Source of the DNA: Daphnia pulex
Lineage: Eukaryota; Arthropoda; Branchiopoda; Diplostraca; Daphniidae
DNA length: 64,000 nucleotides
NCBI RefSeq assembly: GCF_021134715.1
Contig: NC_060025.1
Location: forward strand, 3,348,001-3,412,000
Direction of reading: 5' to 3'
Position 1 is the first letter of the stretch. Each line of letters opens with the position of its first letter. The notes beneath the pieces are model-generated. The model worked only from the letters and a program-made list of their open reading frames with translations, was not told where the DNA came from and did not search any database. Below, piece after piece: positions 45,894 through 57,698 of this stretch. The translations under genes were made by a program, and so were the position numbers.

Positions 45894-45924
45894 TATAAAA
45901 TGTGACGACGTGTCGTTGTTCAGT
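45894..45924 (+). promoter_or_regulatory. Core promoter of the Gly/Tyr-rich gene (TATA + initiator)
   Basis: TATAAAA at 45894-45900 and TCAGT at 45920-45924, about 27 bases from TATA to the predicted start of transcription. The ATG follows 15 bases later. Confidence 0.78.
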
Positions 45925-45938
45925 ATCATTCTCTCACC

Positions 45939-47239
45939 ATGGCACTTCCCATTAAGATCGTTCGTCATTGCAGCCTCATTGCGGTAAGTTGTGAATTCAT
46001 TAGGTATTTGCATTCGACTGTATTTTTTATTTTATGTTTTATGTTTTTTAATTTTATGTTTCCAATTGTATCAGGTGTTGGTGTTAATTGTTATTGCCTT
46101 CGGCGAGACGAATGGAGCGAGTATTTTGGTCGATTTGAAAGAACCCAAAGTTGAAACGGCCACCAACAAAACAGACCCCATTACTAAACATGGCGGAATC
46201 ACCGAAGAGAAATTAGATCCTCGTATGTTAGGTTAGTAATACTGTGACATGTTTATCTCGTCTATCTCATGTTGCACTATTGAATGGCAGAATTTGAATA
46301 TTTATTATACTTTTAAAAGGTGGCTCTGGATATTCTGGATATGGTGGACAAGAATCAGCATATGGCGCTTATTCAATGCCTGGTGGATCCAACTACGGGT
46401 CCGTTTATTCCGGGAATTATGGCAGTGGTTCTCCTTCGTACCCTTCCGGTCCTCATGCAGAAGCCTACAACACCGGAACATCCTACGGATCAGCTTATGG
46501 TGCAGCTACTCAAAGTCCTTTTTACAGCACTGCATACGGATCTGGATCTTATGGCGCCTCTGCTTATGGGTCAGCATCCTATGGCGTCACACCTGCATCT
46601 GCTTATGGGTCAGGATCTTATGGCGTCACACCTGCATCTGCTTATGGGTCAGGATCTTATGGTGTCAAACCTGCACCAGCTTATGGGTCAGGCTCTTATG
46701 GCGTTACACCTGCACCTGCTTATGGACCGTCAGGAGCTTACGCTGGATCGGCTTATGGCAACGCGGATTCTTCCTATGGCGCTTCATCTTATGGCGCTTC
46801 ATCTTATGGCGCTTATCCAACTCCTTACGGCAACATGGGTAGCCCAACCTATGGAGCAGGATCGTCTTACTCAGGATCGTTTTATGGTGCTACTCCGCAA
46901 TACGGCAACATGGGGTCCAATTATGGCGTCACTCAGTCACCCTATGGCGCTAGTAATATGTTCGGCTCTTATGGAAACTACGGAGCTGCTGGATATGGTG
47001 CCGGAAGCTACGCTGGATACGGAGCCGGAAGTTTTGGTGGATACAGCGGAGTTGGCAGCAGTTATGGTGTTACTTCATCTCCCTACGCTTCTTATGGCGG
47101 AGCCTTTTACGGACAAAACAACAATATGTACAACGGAATGTCCAACGGAGTATACGGAGGTTCCAGTTCCTATTCAAATGGTGCAGGTTACATGGGAAAT
47201 AGGTATCCTTTTGGTTACGGCAATAATGTGGCATACTAA
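45939..47239 (+). CDS. Secreted Gly/Tyr/Ser-rich structural-type protein
   Basis: Three exons: 45939-45983, 46075-46231, 46320-47239; 373 aa. The first two exons encode a signal peptide (MALPIKIVRHCSLIA then VLVLIVIAFGETNG) and a short acidic/basic stretch. The third is low-complexity: YGS, YGA and YG repeats, including four near-perfect 14-residue units of the type YGSGSYGVTPASA (about 46545-46730). Gly-Tyr-rich secreted proteins of this kind are typical of arthropod cuticle, eggshell and silk-like materials; no chitin-binding R&R motif is visible. The gene is divergent from the PAYY-repeat gene, the start codons being about 530 bp apart. A poly(A) signal follows at 47344. Two other frames of the third exon are open only because of the repeat. 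Confidence 0.87.
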
Positions 47240-47343
47240 ATTTCTGATTCATTCACACTGTTCCTATTTATTGCTTATGAAATCGAAGATTGTTGGATAA
47301 TAGACTTGAAATTATCGAAAATTATGTTTCTAGTTTTCCATAG

Positions 47344-47349
47344 AATAAA
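47344..47349 (+). terminator. Poly(A) signal of the Gly/Tyr-rich gene
   Basis: AATAAA about 105 bases after the stop codon. Confidence 0.6.
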
Positions 47350-48066
47350 ATGTTCCAGATGAGTAAACCTTAAATTTCACTCAAATGTCAACATTTGTTT
47401 GAATTAAACAATGGCCGCGGTAGAGCCTTGTGATCTGTAAAGGAGAGATTTCCATATTAGTAAACTCTTATGATAGATAGTGTTTGTCAATTTCGAAAGT
47501 ATGGTTGTCGTTGGGGAGCTGAGCTAGTCCGAGGACATATCGTTGATTTCCACTTATTCCAGCTAGAAGAGAATTAAGTCCTTGAGATGCAAATTTTCAC
47601 TCCTTAAATAGGCAAGCGTATGTGCTTGGGAGATTCACTGGGGTCAAGTTTTCTTTCTCTTGTTAATATTCACTAACGAACTAACGGCTAAATTTTCATG
47701 CAGTATATTTGACAAACTATCTTTAAAACTAAAAGTTTGCGATATTTAAATTTTCATGTAATTGTTATAACTAACACTGCGAATTGAATTTTACGCCATA
47801 GTGTGTACGAGTGTGTACGTGATATACACGCTGGCACGCCTGTCAGTCTAAACCAGTCTGTGCGATCGTGACTAGCCAAACAGGTTGATTTGACACACTT
47901 CTCATGTTTATTGGCGGGATTAATCCAGGTTCCATGCTGTGTGGTATGAAGAAGAAGGCAGTGCAATAGAGATTCGTCCTTCTACACTTATCCCGATAAC
48001 CCCATTACTTTCGCTCAAAAGTCTATCAGGGCAACCCCCTCCAATCCCTGACCGTTTTGGATTTGG
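47350..48066. other. Spacer without recognised gene
   Basis: I saw no gene here. The right end leads into the core promoter of the next small secreted-protein gene. Confidence 0.45.
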
Positions 48067-48103
48067 TATAAAATTAATTAAACAACTCCGCTAGAGTATC
48101 AGT
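48067..48103 (+). promoter_or_regulatory. Core promoter of the 129-aa secreted gene (TATA + initiator)
   Basis: TATAAAA at 48067-48073 and TCAGT at 48099-48103, the same layout as the two neighbouring structural-type genes. Confidence 0.75.
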
Positions 48104-48140
48104 CGTGAACTGCACTCGAGCCAATTCTAATCCCTTCGCC

Positions 48141-48657
48141 ATGAAGGTATAATTGTTAACACAATTTTAGCTGGAAAACTAACTTTTAATCTTTTTGATA
48201 TTTTAGCTCGTTGTTTTCGTAATTTTGCTGGCCGTCTCTGCGGTTTTAGCTTATTCCGAATCCAAACCAACTTATAAAATTGCTCTCTCCGAATACTCAG
48301 TTGACTCCAAAACTCCAGCTGTTTCTGAGTCAAATGAAGATGTGAGTCTCCAGTGTGTACGCCAGACAATTGTTTTAATTTTAATCTTTTCAAAACTTTG
48401 ATTTCCAGTCCGATGAAGATGACAGCAGTGATGAAGAGAAAACCTATAATGTCAAGCCCACAGTTGCTTCTTACAATGCACTGGTTTCTAACTATGGTAG
48501 AACGTTTGATGAGCCAAAATACTTGACTACCTACTCAACTCCATACGCTCCAACTGTGCAAGTAGCTCCTACTGCAGCTCCCGCATACAAAGCTCCGGTT
48601 CCTTTCTACGATCGCCCTACTCTTTTACCGTATTGGTTACGCCCAAGAACTTATTGA
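48141..48657 (+). CDS. Small secreted protein, acidic then Pro/Tyr-rich
   Basis: Three exons: 48141-48146 (Met-Lys only), 48207-48341, 48409-48657; 129 aa. The signal peptide reads MKLVVFVILLAVSAVLAY. The middle is very acidic (SNEDSDEDDSSDEEK), and the C-terminal part is Pro/Ala/Tyr-rich with YSTPYAPT and TAAPAYKAP, ending in a basic-aromatic RPRTY. The minute first exon and TATA/TCAGT promoter resemble the PAYY-repeat gene nearby. The acidic run could bind calcium, as in proteins of calcified cuticle, but this is a guess. Function unknown. Confidence 0.82.
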
Positions 48658-49948
48658 AACAAACTTACTAAATCAAATTATACTAATATTGGAATTTATC
48701 GAAATATATTTATTTAATTGAAATCAAGATCGACAGGATCCAATTCTAGCTGTGCTATTTCATTTCAGATATAAGTGAATATAAGGCTGTTGCTATAAAA
48801 GTGGTTAAACGAGTTTTGCTTTTGTAGCACATCTGGAAAGTGCCCCCATGTATTATTGTTGATTTCGGGCTCGGTATATGCATGAATAAATTTTCTGGCG
48901 ATCGTCACTGCTGATAATCTCAAATGAAAGTGCTTTAAAACTGCCAATCCCCGTACACCTTAATGGCACCCATTTTCTTCCACGAAAAACTATTTGACAA
49001 TTGCGTGTAAGTAAACCTATTTATAGTTCTCGTTCCACGGGTTTTCAATAGCGCGTGGTTAGGTGAGCTAAACTGGTTTTCTCAATTCTTTTCTCCAAGA
49101 CATTTTACACCTGTGACTTAAGTCACATTGAAGGGACATAATTTGCGACGTTATGCCTAGTGGATTTAGATTAAGCTATTAATTTCAGATCAATTGGACA
49201 TTGCTTGTGTTTAAACAACTGGGCTAGACGTCTGAAAACTCCGAATAGATTTGAGGACTGACCGACGGTTCCATTATTAGTTTTCTTGCCTGTCTGTGAT
49301 GACAAACTGGAAATGACAGAATGACAGGCAAACTTATAACCAACTTCTCAAATAGGAAAAGGGGTCTAACAATAACTTATTAACTTGGCGTTCTTATGAT
49401 GACGGCTGAACACCCTTAATTGACCCTCGACAGCGATGCAAAGGGATAATTTCGTCTCATAATTTGACTTGACTTGACGGTTTCGTTCACTTTGTTCCAA
49501 ACAAAACAGGGTGCTTGAAATCGGGTTAATTTTGTTAATAGAAAACTTTCAAACTGATGGTAAAAACGCGCGTTGATACCAATACCAATATATTCTGTAG
49601 GAGAAAATGTAAATTATTTAAAAATCAGGTGTCATTGTGCCAGATGAAGATTGAAAAAGAAATTATAATTTTAAGAAACACATTTTTAAATATTAGAGTG
49701 ATCTTAACAATTTACATATTCCAATTTTGACCATTTACTTCTTGCATAAAAAGAATACGTAAAAAAACTCATGTCGTCTGCTAACGATAAACATTAAACA
49801 GTAAAACAGTTACCATGCGGCCAGATCGTGTATGGATGCACAAAGACACATGGGCTGACAGACATTTTAGAACTGCTTCTGTATAACCAAATATTTCATT
49901 CTTATTCCTGAATTTGTATCAACAACGTTGTGATTGGGAAATAGTCCA
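48658..49948. other. Spacer without recognised gene
   Basis: About 1.3 kb, A/T-rich. Only short open frames without start context or motifs were seen. Confidence 0.45.
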
Positions 49949-52192
49949 ATGTCAAAAATGAATAGAGAGCCCCCTAAAAATGTGTACAGCAATAACAGAC
50001 TTAGGAAAATTGCACCTGCTGCAGATCATAGCACTACAAGTCGATCGTCTCATCATCAGCATACTTCTGCTCCCGACAACAGCGGTGTGAGGGTACTAAA
50101 TAATACATTTCTTTGTTTAGTTGGTTGTTCTAGAATGATCTCATACAAATTTTAGATCAGCAACAAACCTCGGGAAACAAAAGTTGACAGATCTCTACAT
50201 TTCAACAAAACCCAATCAAAATATCAAAAACATTTTGAGCCCAATTCACCAACTAAAACTTTGGTAAGTTTCGTCACTTAACAGTTCAAGTTATAAACAA
50301 ATTCAACATTTTGTTTTGTTTCATTAAAGGGTGAGTTAAAGGCTCCCAAAAGGGTAAATGAAGGTCCTGTTATGAGGCAGTCTCTACTCGACTTGAAACA
50401 TCCATCTCGTCCAGTAACTTTTAAATGTTCACAATAAAAGTTCAACTACTAACTTTAATTCTACAGGGAGATTTGGGTATTCCACTTGCACACAGTTATG
50501 TCCAAAGAAAGGTTTCCAATAATACACAATCCCATCATCAACCAACTGACAAAAAGCCAAGGAAAAATTTTGACTATTTAGAACAACAAAGTTCTTCCTT
50601 TGGGGTGAAACGTGGTCGACTGCATTCAGATAATCCCTCCGTTTGGAGTCCGTTTCAAGGTAAATAAAAGGATTTTGTCGTTTTTTTTTAAAATCATAAT
50701 CTTTTTAACAAGCGATCCACGATTCAAGTAGACCGAAATCATGGAGGGGCTTTCCAGATCTAAATCCGGAAAAGGCCTTAAAAATATAAAAAAAATATAG
50801 GGATGTTTGTCTTCGCACGCCGGATTTACCTGCGTTTGCAGAATTACAAAATTCCCACCCGTTTAGGAGTTATTTAGCTCTAAAGTTTGGGTTTTTTGAA
50901 TTTTGTCAGAAAGTGGGGGGGCTTTGACATCCATTTTCGGAAAAGCGGGGGAGCTAGGGAAAAAACTAATTTTTTCAAAAGGTTTATTGCATACTCAACC
51001 ACCGAAATCCAAAAGGAATTTCCTTTCCGGATTTTATTGGTTGAGATATGACTGATTTAGTGAAAGGATAATTTAGCTGGTTTCCCTCCCTGGCTTGCAG
51101 CCATTTTTTCGTACGGTCCGCTGCGCTCCTGGCGGAAGCCAGCAGAAGGTCTTATACATCGGCCAATAAGAAATCTGGGTTAACTATATATGAAGGCCTG
51201 TATAAATGCAATGGGTCTAATGTGAAGGCCGATATATAAGACCTTCTGCTGGCTTCCGCCAGGAGCGCAGCGGACCGTACGAAAAAATGGCTGCAAGCCA
51301 GGGAGGGAAACCAGCTAAATTATCCTTTCACTAAATCAGTCATATCTCAACCAATAAAATCCGGAAAGGAAATTCCTTTTGGATTTCGGTGGTTGAGTAT
51401 GCAATAAACCTTTTGAAAAAATTAGTTTTTTCCCTAGCTCCCCCGCTTTTCCGAAAATGGATGTCAAAGCCCCCCCACTTTCTGACAAAATTCAAAAAAC
51501 CCAAACTTTAGAGCTAAATAACTCCTAAACGGGTGGGAATTTTGTAATTCTGCAAACGCAGGTAAATCCGGCGTGCGAAGACAAACATCCCTATATTTTT
51601 TTTATATTTTTAAGGCCTTTTCCGGATTTAGATCTGGAAAGCCCCTCCATGATTTCGGTCTACTTGAATCGTGGATCGCTTGTTAAAATAGGAATATTAA
51701 AATTCGTTGAAAATAATTTTTAATCGTTTTATGTCGATTCTCTGGAGAGTCGAGCGAACTGAAAACACCGCTACCTTTGAACAAGATGACCTCGAACTTT
51801 GTGGCGACAGCACACTCATCAGCGGCACCTGCTGCTCATCGTTTCAAATCTAATTTTACACCTCGACAATTCCTGCCCCGTTTTCAACGAGGATTAGGAA
51901 TGAGCAGTAACGGCAGTGTCCCATTGGCATCCGATACAGTTTCGTCTAAAGGTAACCGTTTTAGATTTCATTTAGCTTATTTGCCCTGAGTGATTTGTTT
52001 TCAATTCCGAATGAAGGGTCATTGGAGGGAAATCTTTCTTTGAGCCAACATCACTACAAGGACTACCCAGAAGATAAATCCGAGTCATTTGATTCCCGAC
52101 TACCCATGTCCAATCGAGATAAGCAGCCTTATTACCCTCAGTACTATTCATGGTCGCATTTTCAAGATCATTCAAACAACAGGCCTTTCTAA
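49949..52192 (+). CDS. Uncharacterised basic, disordered protein
   Basis: Six exons: 49949-50086, 50156-50263, 50330-50413, 50467-50659, 51748-51951, 52017-52192; 300 aa. All junctions keep one frame with GT..AG ends, which is the main evidence that it is real. The protein lacks a signal peptide and membrane segments. It is rich in Ser, Asn, Gln, Lys and Arg, with short islands of possible linear motifs (HFEPNSPTKT, DYLEQQSSSFGVKRGR, SDNPSVWSPFQ, FTPRQFLPRFQRG, YYPQYYSWSHF). SPTK is a possible proline-directed phosphorylation site. I do not recognise the family. Its intron 4 (50660-51747) is expanded by a 984-bp palindrome. ATG 49949 is the first in-frame start; a second Met follows three codons later. 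Confidence 0.68.
50704..51687. repeat. 984-bp near-perfect palindrome (foldback element) inside an intron
   Basis: Arms of 461 bp (50704-51164 and 51227-51687) are reverse complements without any length difference and with almost no mismatches; I noted one, 51157 against 51234. The central spacer is 62 bp (51165-51226). Both outer ends carry TTAA (50705-50708 and 51683-51686) followed by CAAGCG inward. No open frame of note is inside. It is probably a non-autonomous foldback transposon or a recently formed inverted duplication. Transcribed from the host gene it would form a long hairpin. Confidence 0.93.
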
Positions 52193-54209
52193 TGTTCGTA
52201 GTAGATATTTTCAAACGAAACGCTTCTAAATTTGAAGTACATTTTCCTTTTTTTTTTTCCTTTTTCTTTCCTTTTTTTGTGTTGATAATCAAATTCTTTT
52301 TAGAGACAGTTTTCATGTTTTAAACCTTGTTTGACATTAGGGTGAAGAACGTTTCGAATTTTCTTTTTTGTTGAAAACAGCAAAATACAAACCACCGGTC
52401 GATTGTAATCCAAATCCAAATTCAGTAAAATTTAAAGTGAAAAGTAACGGGGGATGGCGGTTTTCGAATGGACTGATAATCGTTGTTGATTGTGTGTTTT
52501 ATCAAGTGTATTTAGAACAAAACTCTCACGGTCCCTTTGGACCTTTTGCGCTGGCCTTAACTGATTTACCCCATTTCGTGTCCTGCCATGTAGTAGGCAG
52601 TACATCAACGCCAACCACTTCAAACTCGGCCTCGATGCGCTCCACTTACCCAACTACCTAGACCCTTGAATTCCGACATAGTGAACTAAGTTTGGAGATG
52701 AACTACATTGATTAATACGTTCCACACATTGAGGATAGCCGATATATTATCGATAAATCTAAGCTTTGATGTCCCTAACTTTTTCAACAGATCTATTCTT
52801 TTCGGTGGGTGGCCAACCTAATAGGATCGCGTAAAAGTAATGCATGTTTTATGCGGTCGCGAATCGATTTGCTTGCGTGTGTGCCTTGGACTAGATTGTC
52901 ACAGTGAGCGTCGAAGCAATGAAGGCGCCTTTATTGTTCAGTCGTACGGGTCGAATTCCGCAAGCGTGACAACGAATTCCAATGTGAACTTGCTAATCAA
53001 ATTAGCAATGGTTCCATGAGAATCAGCGTACCTCCGACAATGTGGGCCGCTGAATTCGTTCTTAATAATAAGAACGCGGGACGGAACCAGCAAGCAGCCG
53101 CATTGCTCGGCAAATGGAATTCATGCAATATGAGTTGACCTAGAAAATGCTATTCAAGAGTACATTTTCCATGTCCGTTCAATCTGTTGAACTATCATAA
53201 AGGTTTCGAGTCGGAAATTTGAACAAACGATCGATCCGCATTCACTTTCGCCGTCTTTTCACCTTCTTTTATTGAATATACTTCGATTCACTTTGCCGTC
53301 GTCTTCCTACGTGTACTGCTTCCATTTCCATTATTGTTTTCTCCTTTTTTTCCCCCGACCTTTTGCACGATGACATTTGCCTGCACCGACATCCGAAAAA
53401 TTCCGCTGCTGGTTTGCTTCTGTTTGCCTAGTGACTACTGACTTCCGATGGTCTACGCGATGTTTCCCCCAATAGTGATAATAGATTTAAAGACTACATA
53501 GAAAGTCTGTCTGTATTGATTTGGTTTCCAAGAAATTCAATGTTGGAATACCAAGTTTGAAATATCAATTTGCGATCTATGCCATATTCAACGACGTATG
53601 ACATTATTAACACAAGAGTTAACAGACGTATTGCGTGTTAGTCTGAGAGCACCCCTCCTTTTAAATTCGTTATTCAAATCCCTGCTATTGATATAAATTT
53701 TGGTGTCGTAAATAGACGATGGAAAGGATAGATGCGTCAATAATCGACTCAAGTTAGGTCTTCTGAAAGTCACCAAGTTTTGATCTGATATATCTCAATT
53801 TGTAATTGACAGTCGTGATTTATGTGTAAAGTGGCAAACAGATCCCAAAGTTGTAAAAGTACAAGTTCCGGTTGGCTTTAATTTACGAACCTTCACATGG
53901 AAACAATTTCACACGGATGTACCGATGCGCGCGCAACATCTCCCGTGCTTGGAGGATTCTTCAACTTCCGCCTCTTCCTCCTTCCGTAAAGAATCATTAA
54001 CCCACGGTCGGGAAGTTTGACTGGCAGACTCCAGTGTCGAGCCGCCAACGGCTGATCGACCCCATGGTGGCGGGATTGGTTCTGGTGCCTTTACGGGACC
54101 GAATATCAACCAAAGTGATTACTCCATTTTCTTATTTTTATGTTGGAAGAATTTTTAGCGAGTGTTGTGCGAATCTCGTAGGAAAATAAAATAAAACTGA
54201 TAAACCAAT
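52193..54209. other. Spacer upstream of the first opsin
   Basis: I saw no supported gene here. An open frame at 52368-52661 (+) lacks splice or domain support. The stretch should contain the opsin promoter; a short hairpin (CGTTCTT and AAGAACG) lies near 53058-53077. Confidence 0.4.
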
Positions 54210-57200
54210 ATGACAAGTAGCAACGACAGTGCTGGGTATTTGTGGACGATCAACGCCACCACCTGGATTATCGATGACAGCAACGAGACGCTGGGCATCG
54301 ATTGGGACGATTGGGACGTGTCGCTGTGGACGCCGGAGCAGCGCCAACTTCTGGAACATGGCGGGATCCCGCGCCAAGTTCACGTCGCCCTTGGCGTCCT
54401 CCTCAGTTTCATTGTCCTCTTCGGTTTCGCCGCCAATTCCACCATCCTTTACGTCTTCTCCAGGTACTCGTCATTTTTTTCCTCGATTAAATGATGGACG
54501 CTCATTCTCAGATTGTGAATCGCAGGTTCAAACGGCTGAGGACGCCGGCCAACGTGTTCATCATCAACTTGACCATCTGCGATTTCCTCGCCTGTTGTCT
54601 CCACCCACTGGCCGTCTACTCCGCATTCAGGGGCCGCTGGTCTTTCGGCCAAACAGGTAGGAGTTACTACAGACCTATTGAATTTACAAAGATCTTATTA
54701 ATATAATTCAATAGAATAAGAGCCTGTTAAAAGCTATTTTTTAAAGTTACCTTGACCCCCCCCCCTCCCTCCAGTTAACTTAGTCCTTAAGGTGAAAAGT
54801 ATTGAGCCCCATTTTAGTATTCCTTTTGTAAAGTCAGTAAGCAAAGAAGGAATATAAATATAAGATGTCAAGGAGTAAAAGTGCTGATGTGTAGTGAACT
54901 AGAACTAGTTAGACGTTTATGAAATTGAAAAGTCCCTGGCCTAGGTGGATGCAACTCTTATTGAAAAGCTTGGCAAGCTGTAAACTGGCGCAAATGGCGA
55001 GAAGGAAAATAAGTGCTGAGAGTGTTGATTTCAAATGACGAATATGGCATCCCTTAAAAGCGAGAGCCACTTGACTCATCGATCCTCGTAGACGGAATCC
55101 TTGTTTCCTCCCTTTGCCCCCCTATCCCTGCCAAAGAGTCAAGATCTTAGACGAGTAATGAGGAACTGGATGTTGCGTTCAACAATGGAAAACATCTCCG
55201 AAACGCCAGCCGAATAAAACAACTTATGAGATATCTCTGATGCATTCAGTAAGGAGTAACTTTACGTTATTCTTCAACTCTTGAAGTGATAAGATTTAGG
55301 TTCACTCCCAAGAACTTGGCGTCAAAGCTGTTGAAAAATCCTTAGAGAGCCCATCATCCGACCTTGTTATTAACAAATAAAGAAACGGCGGTAGATCCCT
55401 GAGCACTGGTCTTCCCCTCCTATATGAGGAGCCTTGCGTATGAAAAACTTGGCATTTAAGTACGCTTCCGGCTCCATCCATTATTCCGCCATCGTCGTGT
55501 CTGGTGGTCTGGTGCTGCTCTGCTCCTGTCAGCTAAATATTACACAATGCAGTGGGTGGAGGATAAGAGGACATGCGACACGAGTCCAGGCTGGCTGACC
55601 CATAGAACCCCCGACGTCTTACATAATTAAGCAAATATTTTATTAAGACAAGTGTATCCGGTGAATCTCTATGACTTCGTTTAATTTTGATGCTATTAAT
55701 CAACCCAGCACGGTTAAATGTCATCGAGTAAGGTTTCTCAAGTTTTCGGGATCTCACAAGACCAAAGAACGATAGGGCACACAGCCACACATACATGTTG
55801 AAAAGGTGCAAATGCATCTGGCCACACGCCGAGATGCATCTCATGTGAAAGCGACCAGCTTTTTCGTTCCTCGTGCCCTTTTGCGTAAAGATTCGAGCAC
55901 GGATTTCACTGATGGATCGATGGGAGCTCAGTTTCAAAAGTTTCCATTTCATCGGCCCACACGCCCTTTATTTTACTCCTTAGAAAAGGATGGATGAATA
56001 ATCTGTAGGAAGACAAAGAGTGAATGACACTTGGGAGGTGTGGCAATCAGGAGATGCCATTCACTACGTTGATCATTTGTAATTGAAAATGCAATCGACG
56101 AGAAACGGGTTTTCGTTTTATTCCAGCGCTTTTTTTTCTTCAAATTAACAACCAACTTTTGTTTTGACTCCGCTGGAGTAAATACCAAGGCTATGAAATA
56201 AAGATAAGTTCACGTACTGTGCATAATAATACCCTAATTTTTTCATACTGTAGGTTGTAACTGGTATGGAATGGGCGTCGCCTTCTTCGGACTCAACAGC
56301 ATCGTGACCCTGTCAGCCATCGCTTGTGAGCGGTACATTGTCATCACGTCTAGCAGCTGCCGGCCGGTTGTTGCCAAGTGGCGGATTACGCGTCGACAAG
56401 CGCAAAAGGTGAAACAGTTCATTACCTTTCATTCGTCGTCAATAGAAATTTGGTTGATGCAGGTTTGTGCTGGAATTTGGCTCCATTGCGCCGCCCTGGT
56501 CTCCCCGCCTTTACTTTTTGGATGGTCCTCCTACCTGCCGGAAGGAGTTCTAGTCACCTGCTCATGGGATTACACTTCACGAACGCTGTCCAATCGGCTC
56601 TACTACTTTTACCTCTTGTTCTTCGGATTCTTCTTGCCCGTTTCCGTTTTGACGTTTTGCTATGCGGCCATTTTCCGGTTCATCCTGCGCTCGTCCAAGG
56701 AGATCACCCGTCTAATTATGACGAGCGACGGCACGACATCTTTCAGCAAATCTACCGTATCCTTCCGTAAAAGGCGGAGGCAGACGGACGTCCGGACGGC
56801 GCTGATCATTCTGTCGCTGGCCATTCTTTGCTTCACGGCCTGGACGCCGTACACCATTGTCAGTCTCATCGGCCAATTCGGCCCAGTCGACGAGGATGGC
56901 GAGTTGAAGCTCTCACCCATGGTGACCTCCATCCCGGCATTTCTGGCCAAAACTGCCATCGTTTTCGATCCGTTGGTCTACGGATTCTCCAGCCCTCAGT
57001 TCCGGAATTCCGTCCGCCAAATTCTCCGCCAGCAAAGTATTTCCAGCAGTGGCAACGCCGGTAATCGTGCCGGACCAAACAACATGGCAATGACTAGGAC
57101 GGCGATCCAGAATTCGCGTGCAAGTTCACGCGCCACCGTCTCGTCTTTCAGTCGCAATGCCCGGATGTTTCCAAAGGATCCGCTCTCCAAAAAGATGTCA

Positions 57201-57698
57201 AACGATCCTTCCGTTTCAACGCCGCTGGCTGTACAGCAGATCCCACAATTCCGTCTTCCAACTGACGTGGACATCAATGAGCAGCAATTTCGCCGAGGTA
57301 TTTATGCAAATGAATCTGTGTCTTACTGGATCGATATTATCGTGTTATTACAATTAGGTGAGAATTTGAGAAAGTCTTGCATGAAGCAGAAGAACAGCTT
57401 TAAAATTCCGGCCGGAAGCATTCCGCAGAAAAATAAATTGAGCAACAGCCGTTGTTCTCTGCTGGAGGACGTGTCAACGCATTCGCTGGCACTGCGGCAG
57501 ATGATCTTCCGGAAAGAGGACGAGTTATATTTATTCCATCACCAACCATCCCACAATGCTGAGCTTGCAGCCAACAAAATGGATCACCAGGGGAATAATA
57601 AACGGATCCGTCGACGTTTTTCGGAAGCAGATATGATGCGCCGATCTGGAAAATGCCGGAAGAATCTTCTTCCAGTGAGCACATCCTTCGACCAGTGA
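54210..57698 (+). CDS. Opsin, arthropsin-like, copy A
   Basis: Five exons: 54210-54463, 54526-54656, 56254-56408, 56463-57297, 57358-57698; 571 aa. Seven membrane segments are visible. Key residues by alignment to bovine rhodopsin: TM2 Asp (NLTICD), Cys110 and Cys187 equivalents at 130 and 213, and Tyr at 133 in place of Glu113. Glu207 matches Glu181, the usual invertebrate counterion. CERY stands for E/DRY, FTAWTPY is in TM6, and retinal-binding Lys is 343. The NPxxY motif reads DPLVY, and the following SPQ stands where r-opsins have HPK. The N-terminus has an unusual WDDWD/LWTPEQRQLL block, and the tail after TM7 is over 200 residues and basic. It is a G-protein-coupled light sensor; the arthropsin label is probable, not proven. 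The 54- and 60-nt introns at 56409 and 57298 have no stop and could be misread as exon. Confidence 0.9.

Noticed and set aside
46249-47300. Two further long frames on + within the Gly/Tyr-rich gene
   Set aside because: They are out-of-frame reads of a low-complexity exon. Only the YGS/YGA frame joins in phase to the signal-peptide exons.
50704-51687. Palindrome as a piggyBac element or as an intact transposon
   Set aside because: TTAA is present at both ends, but no transposase frame and no CCC-type termini were seen. It is kept as an unclassified foldback repeat.
52368-52661. 97-codon + frame upstream of opsin A
   Set aside because: It is isolated, without splice signals or domain resemblance; its start lies in A/T-rich sequence.
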